A DNA stretch of 64,000 bases from Ignavibacteriales bacterium. Its GTDB lineage: Bacteria > Bacteroidota > Ignavibacteria > Ignavibacteriales > Melioribacteraceae. The translations under genes and the position numbers were made by a program. The notes under the pieces were generated by a model, which did not search any database, had not been told where the DNA came from, and saw nothing but the letters and a program-made list of their open reading frames with translations. Below are positions 1 through 9,346 of the stretch, one piece after another (the first letter of the stretch is position 1; the number at the start of each line of letters is the position of its first letter). The DNA is taken from contig JACKAA010000001.1 in assembly GCA_020635275.1 (NCBI GenBank), positions 372,001 to 436,000 on the forward strand. The letters are read 5' to 3'.

Positions 1-1266
1 TGAAGCTGCTGAAACGACTGAACTTCCGTTTGCTTGTCTTACTCCTTCAAATCCACTTCCTAAATTTAATTCAATATTTTCCTCAGCTGCGCCTCCAGCT
101 GGAGAAAATGTTAATACTGGTGGATTTGGAGCTATTGCAGCAATTGAACCATCTGTATTAAAGGATATAGTTCCTTCATTACCTGATAAAGTTCCACTAT
201 CAGCAGGCATTTCAGTAACCCATTTCCAGCTATTATCACCAATTTTTGTAAATTTTAGTGTCATAGTATGAGCATTACCTAAAGAATCAAAAATTGATAC
301 TGTACCAGCTACTATTGTTGGTTTTCTGTTCCCATCAACAACAGAACTTAAAGTTGTATTTGCTCCTTCTTCAACAGCCGTAAGATCATAATTAAAATCA
401 ATACCTAATGATGTATCAACTATTGGAATAACATCTGGAGGATTTCCACTTACTGTTAACATTTCACCAGAATTTGCATCAAAAGTAACAGGAACTGTAA
501 CAGGAGTAAATGCAGGATCTAAAGCATTTCCTTCTGAATCAAGTAATTGATAAGTTAAATTATAAGCATTATTGCCAGTCTTTTCATATTCTGTTTTAAA
601 AACATATTCATTTCCATCTTCGTCAAAAACACTAGCTTCACTTGATTGAACATTTCCAACAGCAACATTATCTTTCAATGTACCAGCTTGTACATATGCT
701 TGTGATCTTGTTAATGCAGATTTTGCATCCAAGTTACCATCCCAAGTTACATTTGTAGTTGGAACAGCAGGTAATCTTAAATTTTGGTCAATTAAAATAT
801 TCTCCAAATTATTTCCAGGAGGAATGGTTCCATCTTCAGTTGCTACTTTACCTTGAACAATTGCACCATTTTGTGGATTAACTAATTGACCGTTTGCATC
901 AAATATAAATGCTCCGGCTCTAGAATAAAATGTTTCACCATTTTTCTTCATTACAAAGAGACCATCACCTTGTAAAGCTAAATCAGTTGTTATTCCAGTT
1001 CTTTCAAATGTTCCTTGATTCCAATTTCTGTCAACTGAGTTTAATTTCATTCCAAGTCCTACTTGAAATGTATTTGTACCGCCAGCTGTATCTGTAGGAT
1101 TTGTTCCATAACGAATAAATTGATTAAAAGTATCACTAAAAGTAACTCTTGAACCTTTATAACCAATAGAGTTTACGTTGGCAATATTGTTACCAATAAC
1201 ATCTAACATTGATTGGTGATTTCTGATACCGGAGACACCGGCGAATAGAGAATTAATAAGAGACAT
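1..1266 (-). CDS. flgE: Flagellar hook protein FlgE (3' part beyond window)
   Basis: The frame is open from the ATG at 1266 to base 1, giving 422 codons with no stop, so the C-terminus lies outside the window. FlgE polymerises into the extracellular hook joining rod and filament. The N-terminus has the rod/hook signature (LFAGVSGIRNHQSMLDVIGN followed by NIANVNSIGYKGSR), and residues about 85-110 carry the usual hook/rod LALQGDGLFVM stretch. The middle has several beta-rich repeats typical of the hook's outer domains. A strong Shine-Dalgarno AGGAGGT (1271-1277) fixes the start. It is the last visible gene of the flagellar operon, about 100 bases after the TIGR02530-like gene; a GC-rich hairpin lies in that gap. 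FlgF/FlgG share the same N-terminal motif, but gene order after flgD and the long variable middle favour FlgE. Confidence 0.93.
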   Translation of the reverse strand, partial: MSLINSLFAGVSGIRNHQSMLDVIGNNIANVNSIGYKGSRVTFSDTFNQFIRYGTNPTDTAGGTNTFQVGLGMKLNSVDRNWNQGTFERTGITTDLALQGDGLFVMKKNGETFYSRAGAFIFDANGQLVNPQNGAIVQGKVATEDGTIPPGNNLENILIDQNLRLPAVPTTNVTWDGNLDAKSALTRSQAYVQAGTLKDNVAVGNVQSSEASVFDEDGNEYVFKTEYEKTGNNAYNLTYQLLDSEGNALDPAFTPVTVPVTFDANSGEMLTVSGNPPDVIPIVDTSLGIDFNYDLTAVEEGANTTLSSVVDGNRKPTIVAGTVSIFDSLGNAHTMTLKFTKIGDNSWKWVTEMPADSGTLSGNEGTISFNTDGSIAAIAPNPPVLTFSPAGGAAEENIELNLGSGFEGVRQANGSSVVSAAS

Positions 1267-1321
1267 TTTAACCTCCTAAGGTTTTGTTAATAATGATTCA
1301 ACATCAGTCAGTCAGTCGAAT

Positions 1322-1348
1322 CAGGGCGTCCTTTGAAGGTCCCGCCCA
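1322..1348. other. GC-rich hairpin in the flagellar operon gap
   Basis: GGGCG (1324-1328) pairs with CGCCC (1343-1347), and CCTT (1330-1333) with AAGG (1336-1339) inside it. The element is far richer in G+C than its surroundings. On the plus strand it is followed by a run of T (1349-1354), so it has the form of a terminator facing opposite to the operon. On the minus strand, the direction of transcription here, no T run follows. A CAGT triplet repeat lies beside it (1307-1318). It may be an mRNA-processing or attenuation hairpin ahead of flgE. Confidence 0.4.
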
Positions 1349-1370
1349 TTTTTTGTTTAGTTATTTAATT

Positions 1371-1748
1371 TTAAGTCGTAAAAACTACGCTATCAATATT
1401 GGTGAAAATATTTTCGTTACTTTGAGCCATATCCAAAGCTGTTATTACAGTTTTATTTGGAATATTGACAATAAAAGCACGGTTATTCATCATCACCAAG
1501 GAATCTTTTGCTCCTTTTGCTTCTGCCTTATTTACTGCATCCTGTAGTTTATCCATATCCGATGTTGATAATTGCAATTCTCTAGATTCAATTCTCTTTG
1601 CTGCATGATTTGAAAATTTAATTTTTTCAAACTCACGCTGAAAAATTGAGTCAAAGCTGCTTTTACCTTCGGTTACATTTGAAACCGGATGCTCTGGTTT
1701 AACAATTGGAACAAATGGTACCTTTATTCCGTTAATTAATTGTGACAT
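1371..1748 (-). CDS. Flagellar operon protein, TIGR02530-like
   Basis: A 125-residue protein of the small conserved family found beside flgD and flgE in many flagellar operons (TIGR02530). The family signature is clear in the second half: AAKRIESRELQLS, a stretch reading KGAKDSLVMMNNRAFIVNI, then TVITALDM and ENIFTNIDSVVF at the C-terminus. No signal peptide or membrane segment is visible. The biochemical role is unsettled; its constant position between the hook cap gene and the hook gene implies a part in hook assembly or its control. The ATG at 1748 is the only sensible start. It lies 17 bases after flgD and is separated from flgE by about 100 bases. Confidence 0.85.
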   Translation of the reverse strand: MSQLINGIKVPFVPIVKPEHPVSNVTEGKSSFDSIFQREFEKIKFSNHAAKRIESRELQLSTSDMDKLQDAVNKAEAKGAKDSLVMMNNRAFIVNIPNKTVITALDMAQSNENIFTNIDSVVFTT

Positions 1749-1765
1749 TTTGTTTTACCTTTATG

Positions 1766-2581
1766 TTATCTGTAGCCTAAATTACTTTTGATTTTATCTT
1801 TAATCTTACCATCCTTTATATCATTTATATCAACATAATCTTCTGTTGTTTCTTCACTTACTAAATCTTCAGTTTCATCAGTGTCAGTTACAGTTTCAAT
1901 ATCATCTTCAGAATTAATAACTTCAAAAATTTCAGAAATTTGATATTCAAGACCATTGACCAAAATTGTAGTTCCATTTGAAGAAAATCTTACACCATCA
2001 ATTGCACCAACAAAATACTGCGCTACTTCCATATCAGTAAGACTAAGATTTTTAGCTTCAATTACAACAGTATAGTCACCGGCCGAAACTTTATTGCCAT
2101 TATTATCGGTAAAGTCCCACGAAAGTTTATGAGCACCTAATTCTAAATCTACATCATCAAAGGTTTTTACTACTGCTCCATTTGAATCTTTAATTTTAAT
2201 TGTCATTTCTTGCGCCGGAGCAGTCAATTCATAACCAATTGTTGTAGATTCTTGTCCTTTATATGCAACTGTATCTCCGGCAATTTTAACTTCCTTACCA
2301 ATTAATCCGGCTGTCATAGTATTATTAATTGATTGAGTTAAAAGATAATTCGCATCAAGACTCATATTCAGTGAATCGTTAATATTACTCAATTGTTCAA
2401 GTGAAGAAAACTGAGCTAACTGTGCTGAATAATCAGTTCCGTCTAAAGGTTCAAGCGGATCTTGATTCTGCAATTGTGCAATCATAAGCTTTAGAAAAGC
2501 ATCTTTGTCCATAGCATCATTACTTTGTGTAGCATATTGCACGTTGCTACTTGATGATGTTGAACTTACACTGTCTAACAT
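1766..2581 (-). CDS. flgD: Flagellar hook assembly (cap) protein FlgD
   Basis: 271 residues. FlgD forms the scaffold cap at the growing hook tip and is exported through the flagellar type III apparatus. Residues about 20-90 hold the FlgD N-terminal domain (DKDAFLKLMIAQLQNQDPLE, then YSAQLAQFSSLEQLSNIN). Residues about 90-200 hold the FlgD Ig-like/Tudor part, with KLSWDFTDNNGNKVSAGDYT typical of the FlgD Ig fold. An acidic tail follows (about 220-260, rich in Glu, Asp and Thr), longer than in classical FlgD. The N-terminus is Ser/Asn-rich, as in flagellar export substrates. It lies 12 bases after fliK and 17 before the TIGR02530-like gene. Confidence 0.93.
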   Translation of the reverse strand: MLDSVSSTSSSSNVQYATQSNDAMDKDAFLKLMIAQLQNQDPLEPLDGTDYSAQLAQFSSLEQLSNINDSLNMSLDANYLLTQSINNTMTAGLIGKEVKIAGDTVAYKGQESTTIGYELTAPAQEMTIKIKDSNGAVVKTFDDVDLELGAHKLSWDFTDNNGNKVSAGDYTVVIEAKNLSLTDMEVAQYFVGAIDGVRFSSNGTTILVNGLEYQISEIFEVINSEDDIETVTDTDETEDLVSEETTEDYVDINDIKDGKIKDKIKSNLGYR

Positions 2582-2593
2582 ATTTTTATTCTC

Positions 2594-5335
2594 CTATGCT
2601 ATATATTCGTATGTGTTATAGCCTAATGATTTTTTTTGTTGTTCATCTTTCGTTTCATCTATTTCTGAACTAACATTTTCTCTATTATTTTTATTTGATT
2701 CACCATTTCCCATTTTCTCATTTTTTTGCTTTGGGTTTCCAAGTGAAATATTTAATGAACTAAGCTGAATACCATTTTCACTTAATTGACTATGTAGCTT
2801 ATCTAAATTTCTTTCAATTAATTGTTTGGATTGTTCTGAATCAACTTCAATTCTTCCCTTTAAAATATTATCTGCTGTATCTAAAGTAATTTTCATCTTC
2901 CCTAAATGTTCAGGTCTTATTTCTAGAGACAAACTTCCCTTTTCTTGTTTGGAAATAAAATTCGTTATTTCTTTTATAACTTCAACAGATTTAACTATTC
3001 GGTGATTATGATTTTCAACATCGCTAAATTTTGAATTTGCTAAATGCGGAGTGTTGTCTATTTCTTTATTAATTACATTATGAAAAATATTTTCGCTTTT
3101 TATCTGGTGCTCACTTTGACTATTTAATATAGTTGAACTCTTAAATGTATTGTTTAAGTTTTGTTCGGAATCTTCATTCCTCTGATTCTGTGTATTATTT
3201 GTTGAACTTTTTTCTTCGGAAATAATATTTTTTGAATCATCATTTCCGTTAATTGATTTAACTTCTCCCTTAATTTTTACTGATATTTTTTTATTGGCAT
3301 TTAACTCAGTTTTTTCGGGTTCAATTACATTTAATGGAACCTGAGTTACTATTTTTTGTTCTGGTGATTTTACATTTTCATTTGTTTTATTTTCTTGTTT
3401 TATTTCAATTTTCTTTTCAGTTAGGTTCTTTTCTCTATGTTCACCTTCCTCAATATTTGTTTCTTGAGTTTGATTAGATATTTCTTGATCAGCTTTTATT
3501 TCAGTAGTTGATCTATCATTTACTTTTACACTTTTTCCATTATTTGCATCTATCACATTTTGATTTTTTGTGTTCGGTAAATCAGTTTTAATATCTTTAC
3601 TTTTTATCTGATCTTCATTTTTAGAATTACCTTGAGTTACGATATTTTCTTTACTGGTTTCTTTTACCTTTTCTGAGCTTACATCACTTTTAGCTATATT
3701 TTTTGGAATTTCAATTTCATTAACTTTTTCTTTAGTCTGATTTACTTTTACATTTTCTTCAGTAGTGGTGAATTGATTTTTCACCATTTCGTCCTTGCTA
3801 TTAGATTGTATTCTTTGATCAGAGTTTTGTTTTAAATTTGATTCCGGATTGGATTTTACTTTTAATTCCTTTATAGTTTTTTCTAACTCTTCAACAGTAT
3901 TTTGAGTTTTAATATTATTATTTTGTTTTTCATTAGATACTGCTACGTTCTTACTATTTTCAACTTTATTGGTTGGATTTTCCTTTTTGCTAATTTCAGA
4001 ACTGTTAATGGCTTTCAAGTTAGATGACTTATTTTCAACATTTTGAAAATTATTTTCTTTTGAATTACTGTTTTCATTACCTTTTGAATTTTGGACAGCG
4101 CTAGAATTATTACTTTTAATATTTACTGTTTTCAATTTCTCATTTTTTTCAGCAACAACTTTTTGATCTTTAAAATTTATTTTCTTAAGATCACTCGATT
4201 CCTTTAGATTAGATAATAAATGCAGTTTTGCAGATTTATTTACTTTAGCATTTGTTTCATTATTTTTAATTTCCAAATTAGCAACATCTTTTGTTAAACT
4301 ATTTTTCTCCTTAAGATTATCAACCAAAGTAAGATCAGATTGTTTTTTTACAATAGTTATTTTACTTACACTAAAATCTTTATCTCTATTTTCTTGATTT
4401 GTGTTTAATAATTTTAAATCAGATTTATTAGCACTATCTTGCAGTTTCGCTCCAAAATCAATTTTGCCTTTATTTGAGGTTACCTTTTTTACCTCACCTG
4501 GAATAAAACTGATTTTATCTAATGGCAATTTCTGTGATTCACTTTTCAGATCAGCAAAATTGTTACTGTTTACAAGAAAATTTGCAGTCTTATCTGGTAA
4601 GTTTGATTGAAAACTTTTTGCTATTGATTCTAATTCGTCATTTCCTGATTTAAATGAGTAAACACTTAAAGTTGGTTTCATTGGTGAACTTAATAATTCA
4701 TCATTATTACTATTCATTTTGAATAGAATATCTCTGTTTTGTGTATTACTTATTGCTGATAATAATTTTGATTTTTCCGGAACTACTAATGTTTGCACCA
4801 TTATTTTATCATCAGCTTTTTTACCATCAAAATCTTTTACCAACTCCACATTCACCGCTGATTTAGTATCTTCCATACTTAGCAGTAATCCAGAATTATT
4901 ATTGATATTTTTTTCAATAATTTCTGCACCAACCAAATTGTATAAAAAGTTCTGCAATTCCCCTTTTAAAGGTTCTTTACTGATATATGAAATTGCTTTT
5001 TCTTCATTTGGAACGGCATCTTCACTGATTAGTAATTTAGCAATGTCTTCTGGTAAAAGATCAGCAAGATCATATTTTGCTTGTTCATTATCTGTATCAG
5101 ACAAATACTTAAAAGTCAATTGAACAGGTTTTTGATCACTGTTTGAATTTATTTTGATCTTTCCATTAAGATTTTCAAGATTAATATTTAACGGATTTTT
5201 TGGCTCTTCAGAAGGATTCATCACAACTTTAACAATGTCAGAAAATAAATATTTATTGTTAGACAATTTTCCAGGCTTTGTAACCAAAAATTGGTTACTG
5301 CCATTTTCATTTATAAACAATGGATTAAATATCAT
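2594..5335 (-). CDS. fliK: FliK-like hook-length control protein, very long and low-complexity
   Basis: 913 residues, about twice the length of common FliK proteins. Only the C-terminal region (about 780-865) is recognisable: the Flg_hook domain with GSLSLEIRPEHLGKMKITLD and a following helix that reads like the substrate-specificity switch domain. Residues about 330-770 are low complexity, dominated by Lys, Asn, Glu and Ser, fitting an unstructured molecular ruler. The very end is again charged. FliK is secreted during hook growth and switches the export gate (FlhB) from hook to filament substrates. The start codon overlaps the stop of the upstream MotE-like gene (ATGA at 5332-5335), so translation is probably coupled. 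The name rests on the C-terminal domain plus the place before flgD. Confidence 0.85.
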   Translation of the reverse strand: MIFNPLFINENGSNQFLVTKPGKLSNNKYLFSDIVKVVMNPSEEPKNPLNINLENLNGKIKINSNSDQKPVQLTFKYLSDTDNEQAKYDLADLLPEDIAKLLISEDAVPNEEKAISYISKEPLKGELQNFLYNLVGAEIIEKNINNNSGLLLSMEDTKSAVNVELVKDFDGKKADDKIMVQTLVVPEKSKLLSAISNTQNRDILFKMNSNNDELLSSPMKPTLSVYSFKSGNDELESIAKSFQSNLPDKTANFLVNSNNFADLKSESQKLPLDKISFIPGEVKKVTSNKGKIDFGAKLQDSANKSDLKLLNTNQENRDKDFSVSKITIVKKQSDLTLVDNLKEKNSLTKDVANLEIKNNETNAKVNKSAKLHLLSNLKESSDLKKINFKDQKVVAEKNEKLKTVNIKSNNSSAVQNSKGNENSNSKENNFQNVENKSSNLKAINSSEISKKENPTNKVENSKNVAVSNEKQNNNIKTQNTVEELEKTIKELKVKSNPESNLKQNSDQRIQSNSKDEMVKNQFTTTEENVKVNQTKEKVNEIEIPKNIAKSDVSSEKVKETSKENIVTQGNSKNEDQIKSKDIKTDLPNTKNQNVIDANNGKSVKVNDRSTTEIKADQEISNQTQETNIEEGEHREKNLTEKKIEIKQENKTNENVKSPEQKIVTQVPLNVIEPEKTELNANKKISVKIKGEVKSINGNDDSKNIISEEKSSTNNTQNQRNEDSEQNLNNTFKSSTILNSQSEHQIKSENIFHNVINKEIDNTPHLANSKFSDVENHNHRIVKSVEVIKEITNFISKQEKGSLSLEIRPEHLGKMKITLDTADNILKGRIEVDSEQSKQLIERNLDKLHSQLSENGIQLSSLNISLGNPKQKNEKMGNGESNKNNRENVSSEIDETKDEQQKKSLGYNTYEYIA

Positions 5336-5877
5336 TTTTGTGCCCTTGTCAATTTTTTAACAGTTTCAGTATCTAAACTAGAAAGTATTTCAGCTGCTTT
5401 CTTTTTCTTCATTGCATAAATTAAATCACGAGCCTCTTCTTCAGGTAATGTTTTAAGCAGTTCTCCGGCTTTATTAACTGCCATTTCCTCATAAAGCTTT
5501 ATTGTTGATTTAAGCCATTCATCATACTTGCCATCATTTTGCTGTTCTAATCTATTTCTCAGATTTTCTATTTGTTTATCTTTATTTGATATTTCCTGTT
5601 CAGCCTTTTCTAATTCACTTTTAGTCTCCGAAAGATGCTCTTTTAATTCATTTTTTTTATGAACATTCTCCTGAATAACTAATAGACTATCGCTTACCAT
5701 TAGACTATCAGATGACATTGTAGCTAGGCTATCGGCAATTGCCTTTTCAACTACAGCTGCGTCTCTAAAATCAAACTTAAACATATTTACATACTGCTTA
5801 TTTAATATGTAAATTCCGGCAGTTGTGCCAATAAATGCTAAAATAAATGTTAATGCATATACAATAGTATTTTTCAC
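5332..5877 (-). CDS. MotE-like membrane-anchored coiled-coil flagellar protein
   Basis: 181 residues with one N-terminal membrane segment (about 5-26). A long coiled coil follows (about 60-130), then a C-terminal region resembling the MgtE N-terminal/FliG-like helical fold (EEARDLIYAMKKKKAAEILS). This arrangement matches MotE-type proteins, periplasmic stator chaperones for MotC in epsilonproteobacteria, and similar proteins encoded between fliJ and fliK in many phyla. It lies 4 bases after fliJ and overlaps fliK by four bases. The architecture is seen directly; a role in stator or export assembly is by analogy. No motA or motB lies in this window. Confidence 0.7.
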   Translation of the reverse strand: MKNTIVYALTFILAFIGTTAGIYILNKQYVNMFKFDFRDAAVVEKAIADSLATMSSDSLMVSDSLLVIQENVHKKNELKEHLSETKSELEKAEQEISNKDKQIENLRNRLEQQNDGKYDEWLKSTIKLYEEMAVNKAGELLKTLPEEEARDLIYAMKKKKAAEILSSLDTETVKKLTRAQK

Positions 5878-5881
5878 TTTT

Positions 5882-6316
5882 TTATTCCTTTAGAAAATCA
5901 ATAACAGCAAATTCATCAAGTTCTTTTTGTTCCATCTTTTCCTGCACTTTTACAAATTCAGCAAGATGTTTATCTTCAAGTTTTTCAAATGTTTTTGTTT
6001 CTTTTGACTTTTTAATTAACTCTTCAATTTTTTTATTTCTTTCTACTGTTTTTTTGTTAATGTATTTCTGTATTAGTTTTATCTGTTCTTCTAAATAATT
6101 TTCATATTTTTCGTAAAAATGAAGTTCAGTTATTTTTTTAATTCTACTTTCATTTTTCTTTTTTCTGTTTTCTTTTAGTTTCTCATTTATAATTAATATT
6201 TCTTCTTTTTTATTACTTATATCTAATTCAATAACTGCTAATTCTTTTTGTGTTTTTTTCTCTAATCGCTGCTTAACATCTTTAATTGTCTTAAACTTAT
6301 ACTTAAAATTTGCCAA
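5882..6316 (-). CDS. fliJ: Flagellar export protein FliJ
   Basis: 144 residues, almost entirely charged helix, with no membrane segment. FliJ is the central stalk of the FliH-FliI ATPase complex and promotes docking at FlhA. It has the expected length, coiled-coil composition (Lys and Glu dominate) and position right after fliI. The start is TTG at 6316, giving MANFKYKFKTIKDVKQRLEK, which resembles the N-terminus of FliJ proteins; a GGTG stretch five bases upstream can serve as ribosome site. Sequence alone is too generic for certainty, so the call leans on context. Confidence 0.8.
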   Translation of the reverse strand: MANFKYKFKTIKDVKQRLEKKTQKELAVIELDISNKKEEILIINEKLKENRKKKNESRIKKITELHFYEKYENYLEEQIKLIQKYINKKTVERNKKIEELIKKSKETKTFEKLEDKHLAEFVKVQEKMEQKELDEFAVIDFLKE

Positions 6317-6319
6317 CTT

Positions 6320-7654
6320 TTACACCAATGGTTTTTCTATTAAATTTTCCAATCTTGCTATTGTTTCTTTATACATTGCCCCCTCAGAAATATCTTGTTT
6401 TAGGAAAGTCCGTAATCCTTTTATTTTATTTAATGCATGATCAATTTGAGGATTACTGCCTTTTACATATGCACCAATATTTATTAGATCTTCAGCTTCA
6501 TTATAAGATGATAAAATTTCATTAAATTCCATTGCACGTCTTCTATGATCAACATTAACAATATCCGGCATAACTCTGCTTACACTTTGCAATGGATCAA
6601 TAGCTGGAAATTGTCCCTTGTTTGCAAGCTTTCTGCTTAGTACAAAGTGTCCATCTAAAATTGACCTAACACTATCAGCAATTGGATCACTCATATCATC
6701 TCCATCAACCAGAACGGTGTAAAATCCTGTAATACTTCCATTTGTTGATGTACCTGCCCTTTCCAATAATTTTGGTAAAACCGCAAAAACAGATGGTGTA
6801 TAACCTTTCGTTGTTGGCGGTTCACCTATCGTAATACCAACTTCTCTTTGAGCATGAGCAAATCTTGTTACAGAATCCATCATTAAAACAACATCTTTAC
6901 CTAAATCCCTAAAATATTCAGCTATTGTTGTTCCAATATATGCAGCTTTAATTCTTGCCAATGATGGTTTATCGCTAGTTGCAACTACTATTACTGATTT
7001 TTTTAAACCCTCTTCACCTAAATCTTTTTCTATAAATTCTTTAACTTCTCTGCCTCTTTCTCCAACTAAAACAATCACGCTTACATCAGCATTTGTATTT
7101 CTTGCAATCATTCCAAGCATTACACTTTTACCCACTCCGCTTCCGGCAAATATTCCTACTCTTTGCCCTTTTCCAACCGTTAATAAACCGTCAATAGATC
7201 TTACTCCGGTTTGAAGTGGTGTATTAATTCTTTTTCTGCTCAATGGATTAGGCGGTTCTCTATGTGAATTCCTAATTGATGAAAATTCAATTGGACCTTT
7301 ATCATCAATCGGGTTACCAAATCCATCAATAACTCTTCCTAATAATTTCTCCCCAACTCCAATAGAAAAACTTTTTCCTGTTGAAACTATTTGGCATGAT
7401 GGAGAAATATTCTGAACTTCTCCTAAAGCTATGGAAAGGACTTTTCCATCCTTAAAACCAACAACTTCAGATTTACAAATTTCTTTACCTGATCTATCTG
7501 TTACAGTACAAATTTCACCAAGAGATACATTAGGCCCGACAGAAACAATAATAAAGCCAATAACATCTGAAACTTTTCCATTCAACTTAATTGGATCGGT
7601 TAGATCAATAATTTGCTCATATTTGTCGAGTATGTCTGATGAATATTGGTTCAT
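6320..7654 (-). CDS. fliI: Flagellum-specific ATP synthase FliI
   Basis: 444 residues, the normal length. FliI is the hexameric ATPase of the flagellar type III export apparatus and resembles the F1 beta subunit. The Walker A motif GIFAGSGVGKSVMLG lies at about 167-180, followed by VIVLVGERGREVKEF; Walker B is DVVLMMDSVTRFAHAQREVG. FliI-type motifs IGEPPTTKGYTPSVFA and GSITGFYTVLVDGDD distinguish it from the F1 subunits. The ATG overlaps the fliH stop (7651-7654) and the gene sits two codons before fliJ, so fliH-fliI-fliJ are translationally linked. Nothing essential is missing. Confidence 0.97.
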   Translation of the reverse strand: MNQYSSDILDKYEQIIDLTDPIKLNGKVSDVIGFIIVSVGPNVSLGEICTVTDRSGKEICKSEVVGFKDGKVLSIALGEVQNISPSCQIVSTGKSFSIGVGEKLLGRVIDGFGNPIDDKGPIEFSSIRNSHREPPNPLSRKRINTPLQTGVRSIDGLLTVGKGQRVGIFAGSGVGKSVMLGMIARNTNADVSVIVLVGERGREVKEFIEKDLGEEGLKKSVIVVATSDKPSLARIKAAYIGTTIAEYFRDLGKDVVLMMDSVTRFAHAQREVGITIGEPPTTKGYTPSVFAVLPKLLERAGTSTNGSITGFYTVLVDGDDMSDPIADSVRSILDGHFVLSRKLANKGQFPAIDPLQSVSRVMPDIVNVDHRRRAMEFNEILSSYNEAEDLINIGAYVKGSNPQIDHALNKIKGLRTFLKQDISEGAMYKETIARLENLIEKPLV

Positions 7655-8307
7655 TCTATTTCAATACTGTTAAAATGATTTTCCAAAGCTTTTATAATTT
7701 CATTTATTTGTGTTTCAATTCTTGCATCTAAATTGCCTATTTCAGATTCAATTAAACATCCTCCAATTTGAATGTTTTCATTTGCTTCAAATCTAATTTT
7801 AGTAATTCCAGATGATGTTAAATATTCCTTACTGCTCTTCTGAATCCTACTATTATCTTCCGGATTTAGTTTGATAACTATATCATTTGCTCCAATAATT
7901 TTTCTAAGATTTTTTTCTAAAATTTGCTCTAAAGTTGATTTATGCTCAATTTCTTTTTCAACAATTTTGGCTGCAATTTTTTCTGCAACATTAATTACTA
8001 ATGAGTGAAAATCATTCTCAAAGATTTTTAGTTTCTCTTCAAAAGTTGAGATTATTGAATAAAAATTTTGTGATTGTTTAAGCAAATCTTCCGAATGTAT
8101 TTTTTTCAAATGTTCGGTTGCATCGATCTTGCCTTCTTCAAATCCTTTTTTATATTCATTTTCAAGTTCAATTTTATGAGCATGTTCTTGTTTTTCTCTT
8201 TCAATAACTTCAGGCAATTCAGTAAAGCCATCATTGTTATCTACAGAATCTGCAATAACTGCTCTAAGATTTTTAGATTTAATATTTAATTTAATTACAT
8301 CAGACAT
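7651..8307 (-). CDS. fliH: Flagellar assembly protein FliH
   Basis: 218 residues. FliH is the peripheral stator of the export ATPase, holding FliI at the C-ring. It has a charged helical middle (about 35-120) and a C-terminal globular part with the FliH/HrpE-like pattern (NVAEKIAAKIVEKEIEH, then DIVIKLNPEDNSRI and IQIGGCLIESEIGNLDARIE). It overlaps the end of fliG by eight bases and overlaps the fliI start by four, so it is locked into the operon. The C-terminal GGCxIES..GxIDA-type pattern is characteristic of FliH and type III SctL proteins. Confidence 0.9.
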   Translation of the reverse strand: MSDVIKLNIKSKNLRAVIADSVDNNDGFTELPEVIEREKQEHAHKIELENEYKKGFEEGKIDATEHLKKIHSEDLLKQSQNFYSIISTFEEKLKIFENDFHSLVINVAEKIAAKIVEKEIEHKSTLEQILEKNLRKIIGANDIVIKLNPEDNSRIQKSSKEYLTSSGITKIRFEANENIQIGGCLIESEIGNLDARIETQINEIIKALENHFNSIEIE

Positions 8308-9346
8308 ATACTTCCTCTGATCCGCCGCCTCTGAAACTAATGGTCACTTCTTCTTGCTCTTCTAACCGTTTAATTTGATCTACAATTCTTCCTTGAGCAG
8401 CTTCAACTTCTTTAAGTTTTACTGGTCCCATAAATTGCAGTTCTTCTTTTAGTAAGTCGGCAGCTCTTTCAGACATGTTAGAGAATATTTTTTCTTGCAC
8501 TCTATCTTCTGCAACTTTTAATGATAGTGCTAAATCTTTTCTATCAACTTCCTTAAGAATTCTTTGTACGTCTCTATCCTGCAGATGAATAATATCATCA
8601 AATAAGAACATTAATCTTTTAATTTCAAAACCAACATCTTCATCTTTGTTTTCAATAGCAGCAATAATTTCTTTGTTCAACGATATATTAATTCTGTTTA
8701 GAATATTTGCGACACTCTTTGTTCCACCAAGCTGTCCCATTGTTTGATTAATTGAGAAGCCAGCTAATTCATCAACGACTTTTTCTATTTGCGTTAAAGT
8801 CTGCGGAGATATTTTTCCCAGCGTTGCAATTCTATAAACTACTTCTGTTCTTAAATCCTCAGGCAACTCAACTAAAGCTTCTGCAGTTTGATCGGGACTA
8901 AGATGAGATAAAATTAATGCTATTGTTTGCGGATGTTCTTTATTTAAAAAATTAACCAGCTGAGTTGAGTCAGCTTTCTTTAAGACGTCAAAACCATGAA
9001 GTGTTGTTAGATTTTTTACTTTATCAATAACTTCCATTGCTTTTGAAAGTCCAAAAGATTTTTCCAGAACTTGTTGAGCATAATCAATACCGCCTTCAAG
9101 CACGTATTCTCTTGCAGTTACAAGATCATGGTAATCATCTATTACCTGTTCAACTACTGTTGATGGAATATTTTTGACCTTAGATATTTCAGCAGAAATT
9201 GATTCTACATCGCCAGGTTCAAGATATTTAAATACTTGTGAAGCTGTTTCCACACTTAATGCAATAAGTAATAGGGCAGCTTTTTGAATTCCATTCAAAT
9301 CATTTTTAGATATTTGAGGTGCTTTTATTTGATCAGTTGTACTCAT
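8300..9346 (-). CDS. fliG: Flagellar motor switch protein FliG
   Basis: 348 residues, slightly longer than the usual 330. FliG forms the upper C-ring, binds FliF through its N-terminal domain and interacts with the stator through its C-terminal domain. Visible marks are GIQKAALLLIALSVETASQV (N-terminal domain), the EHPQTIALILSHLSPDQTAE motif of the middle domain at about 135, and the torque region reading RLMFLFDDIIHLQDRDVQRI at about 265-285. The C-terminus ends FRGGGSEEVYV. It overlaps fliF by 14 bases and fliH by 8. Confidence 0.97.
   Translation of the reverse strand: MSTTDQIKAPQISKNDLNGIQKAALLLIALSVETASQVFKYLEPGDVESISAEISKVKNIPSTVVEQVIDDYHDLVTAREYVLEGGIDYAQQVLEKSFGLSKAMEVIDKVKNLTTLHGFDVLKKADSTQLVNFLNKEHPQTIALILSHLSPDQTAEALVELPEDLRTEVVYRIATLGKISPQTLTQIEKVVDELAGFSINQTMGQLGGTKSVANILNRINISLNKEIIAAIENKDEDVGFEIKRLMFLFDDIIHLQDRDVQRILKEVDRKDLALSLKVAEDRVQEKIFSNMSERAADLLKEELQFMGPVKLKEVEAAQGRIVDQIKRLEEQEEVTISFRGGGSEEVYV

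Noticed and set aside
1284..1547. 87-codon plus-strand open frame over the GC-rich hairpin
   Set aside because: Overlaps the TIGR02530-like gene in antisense and has no homology.
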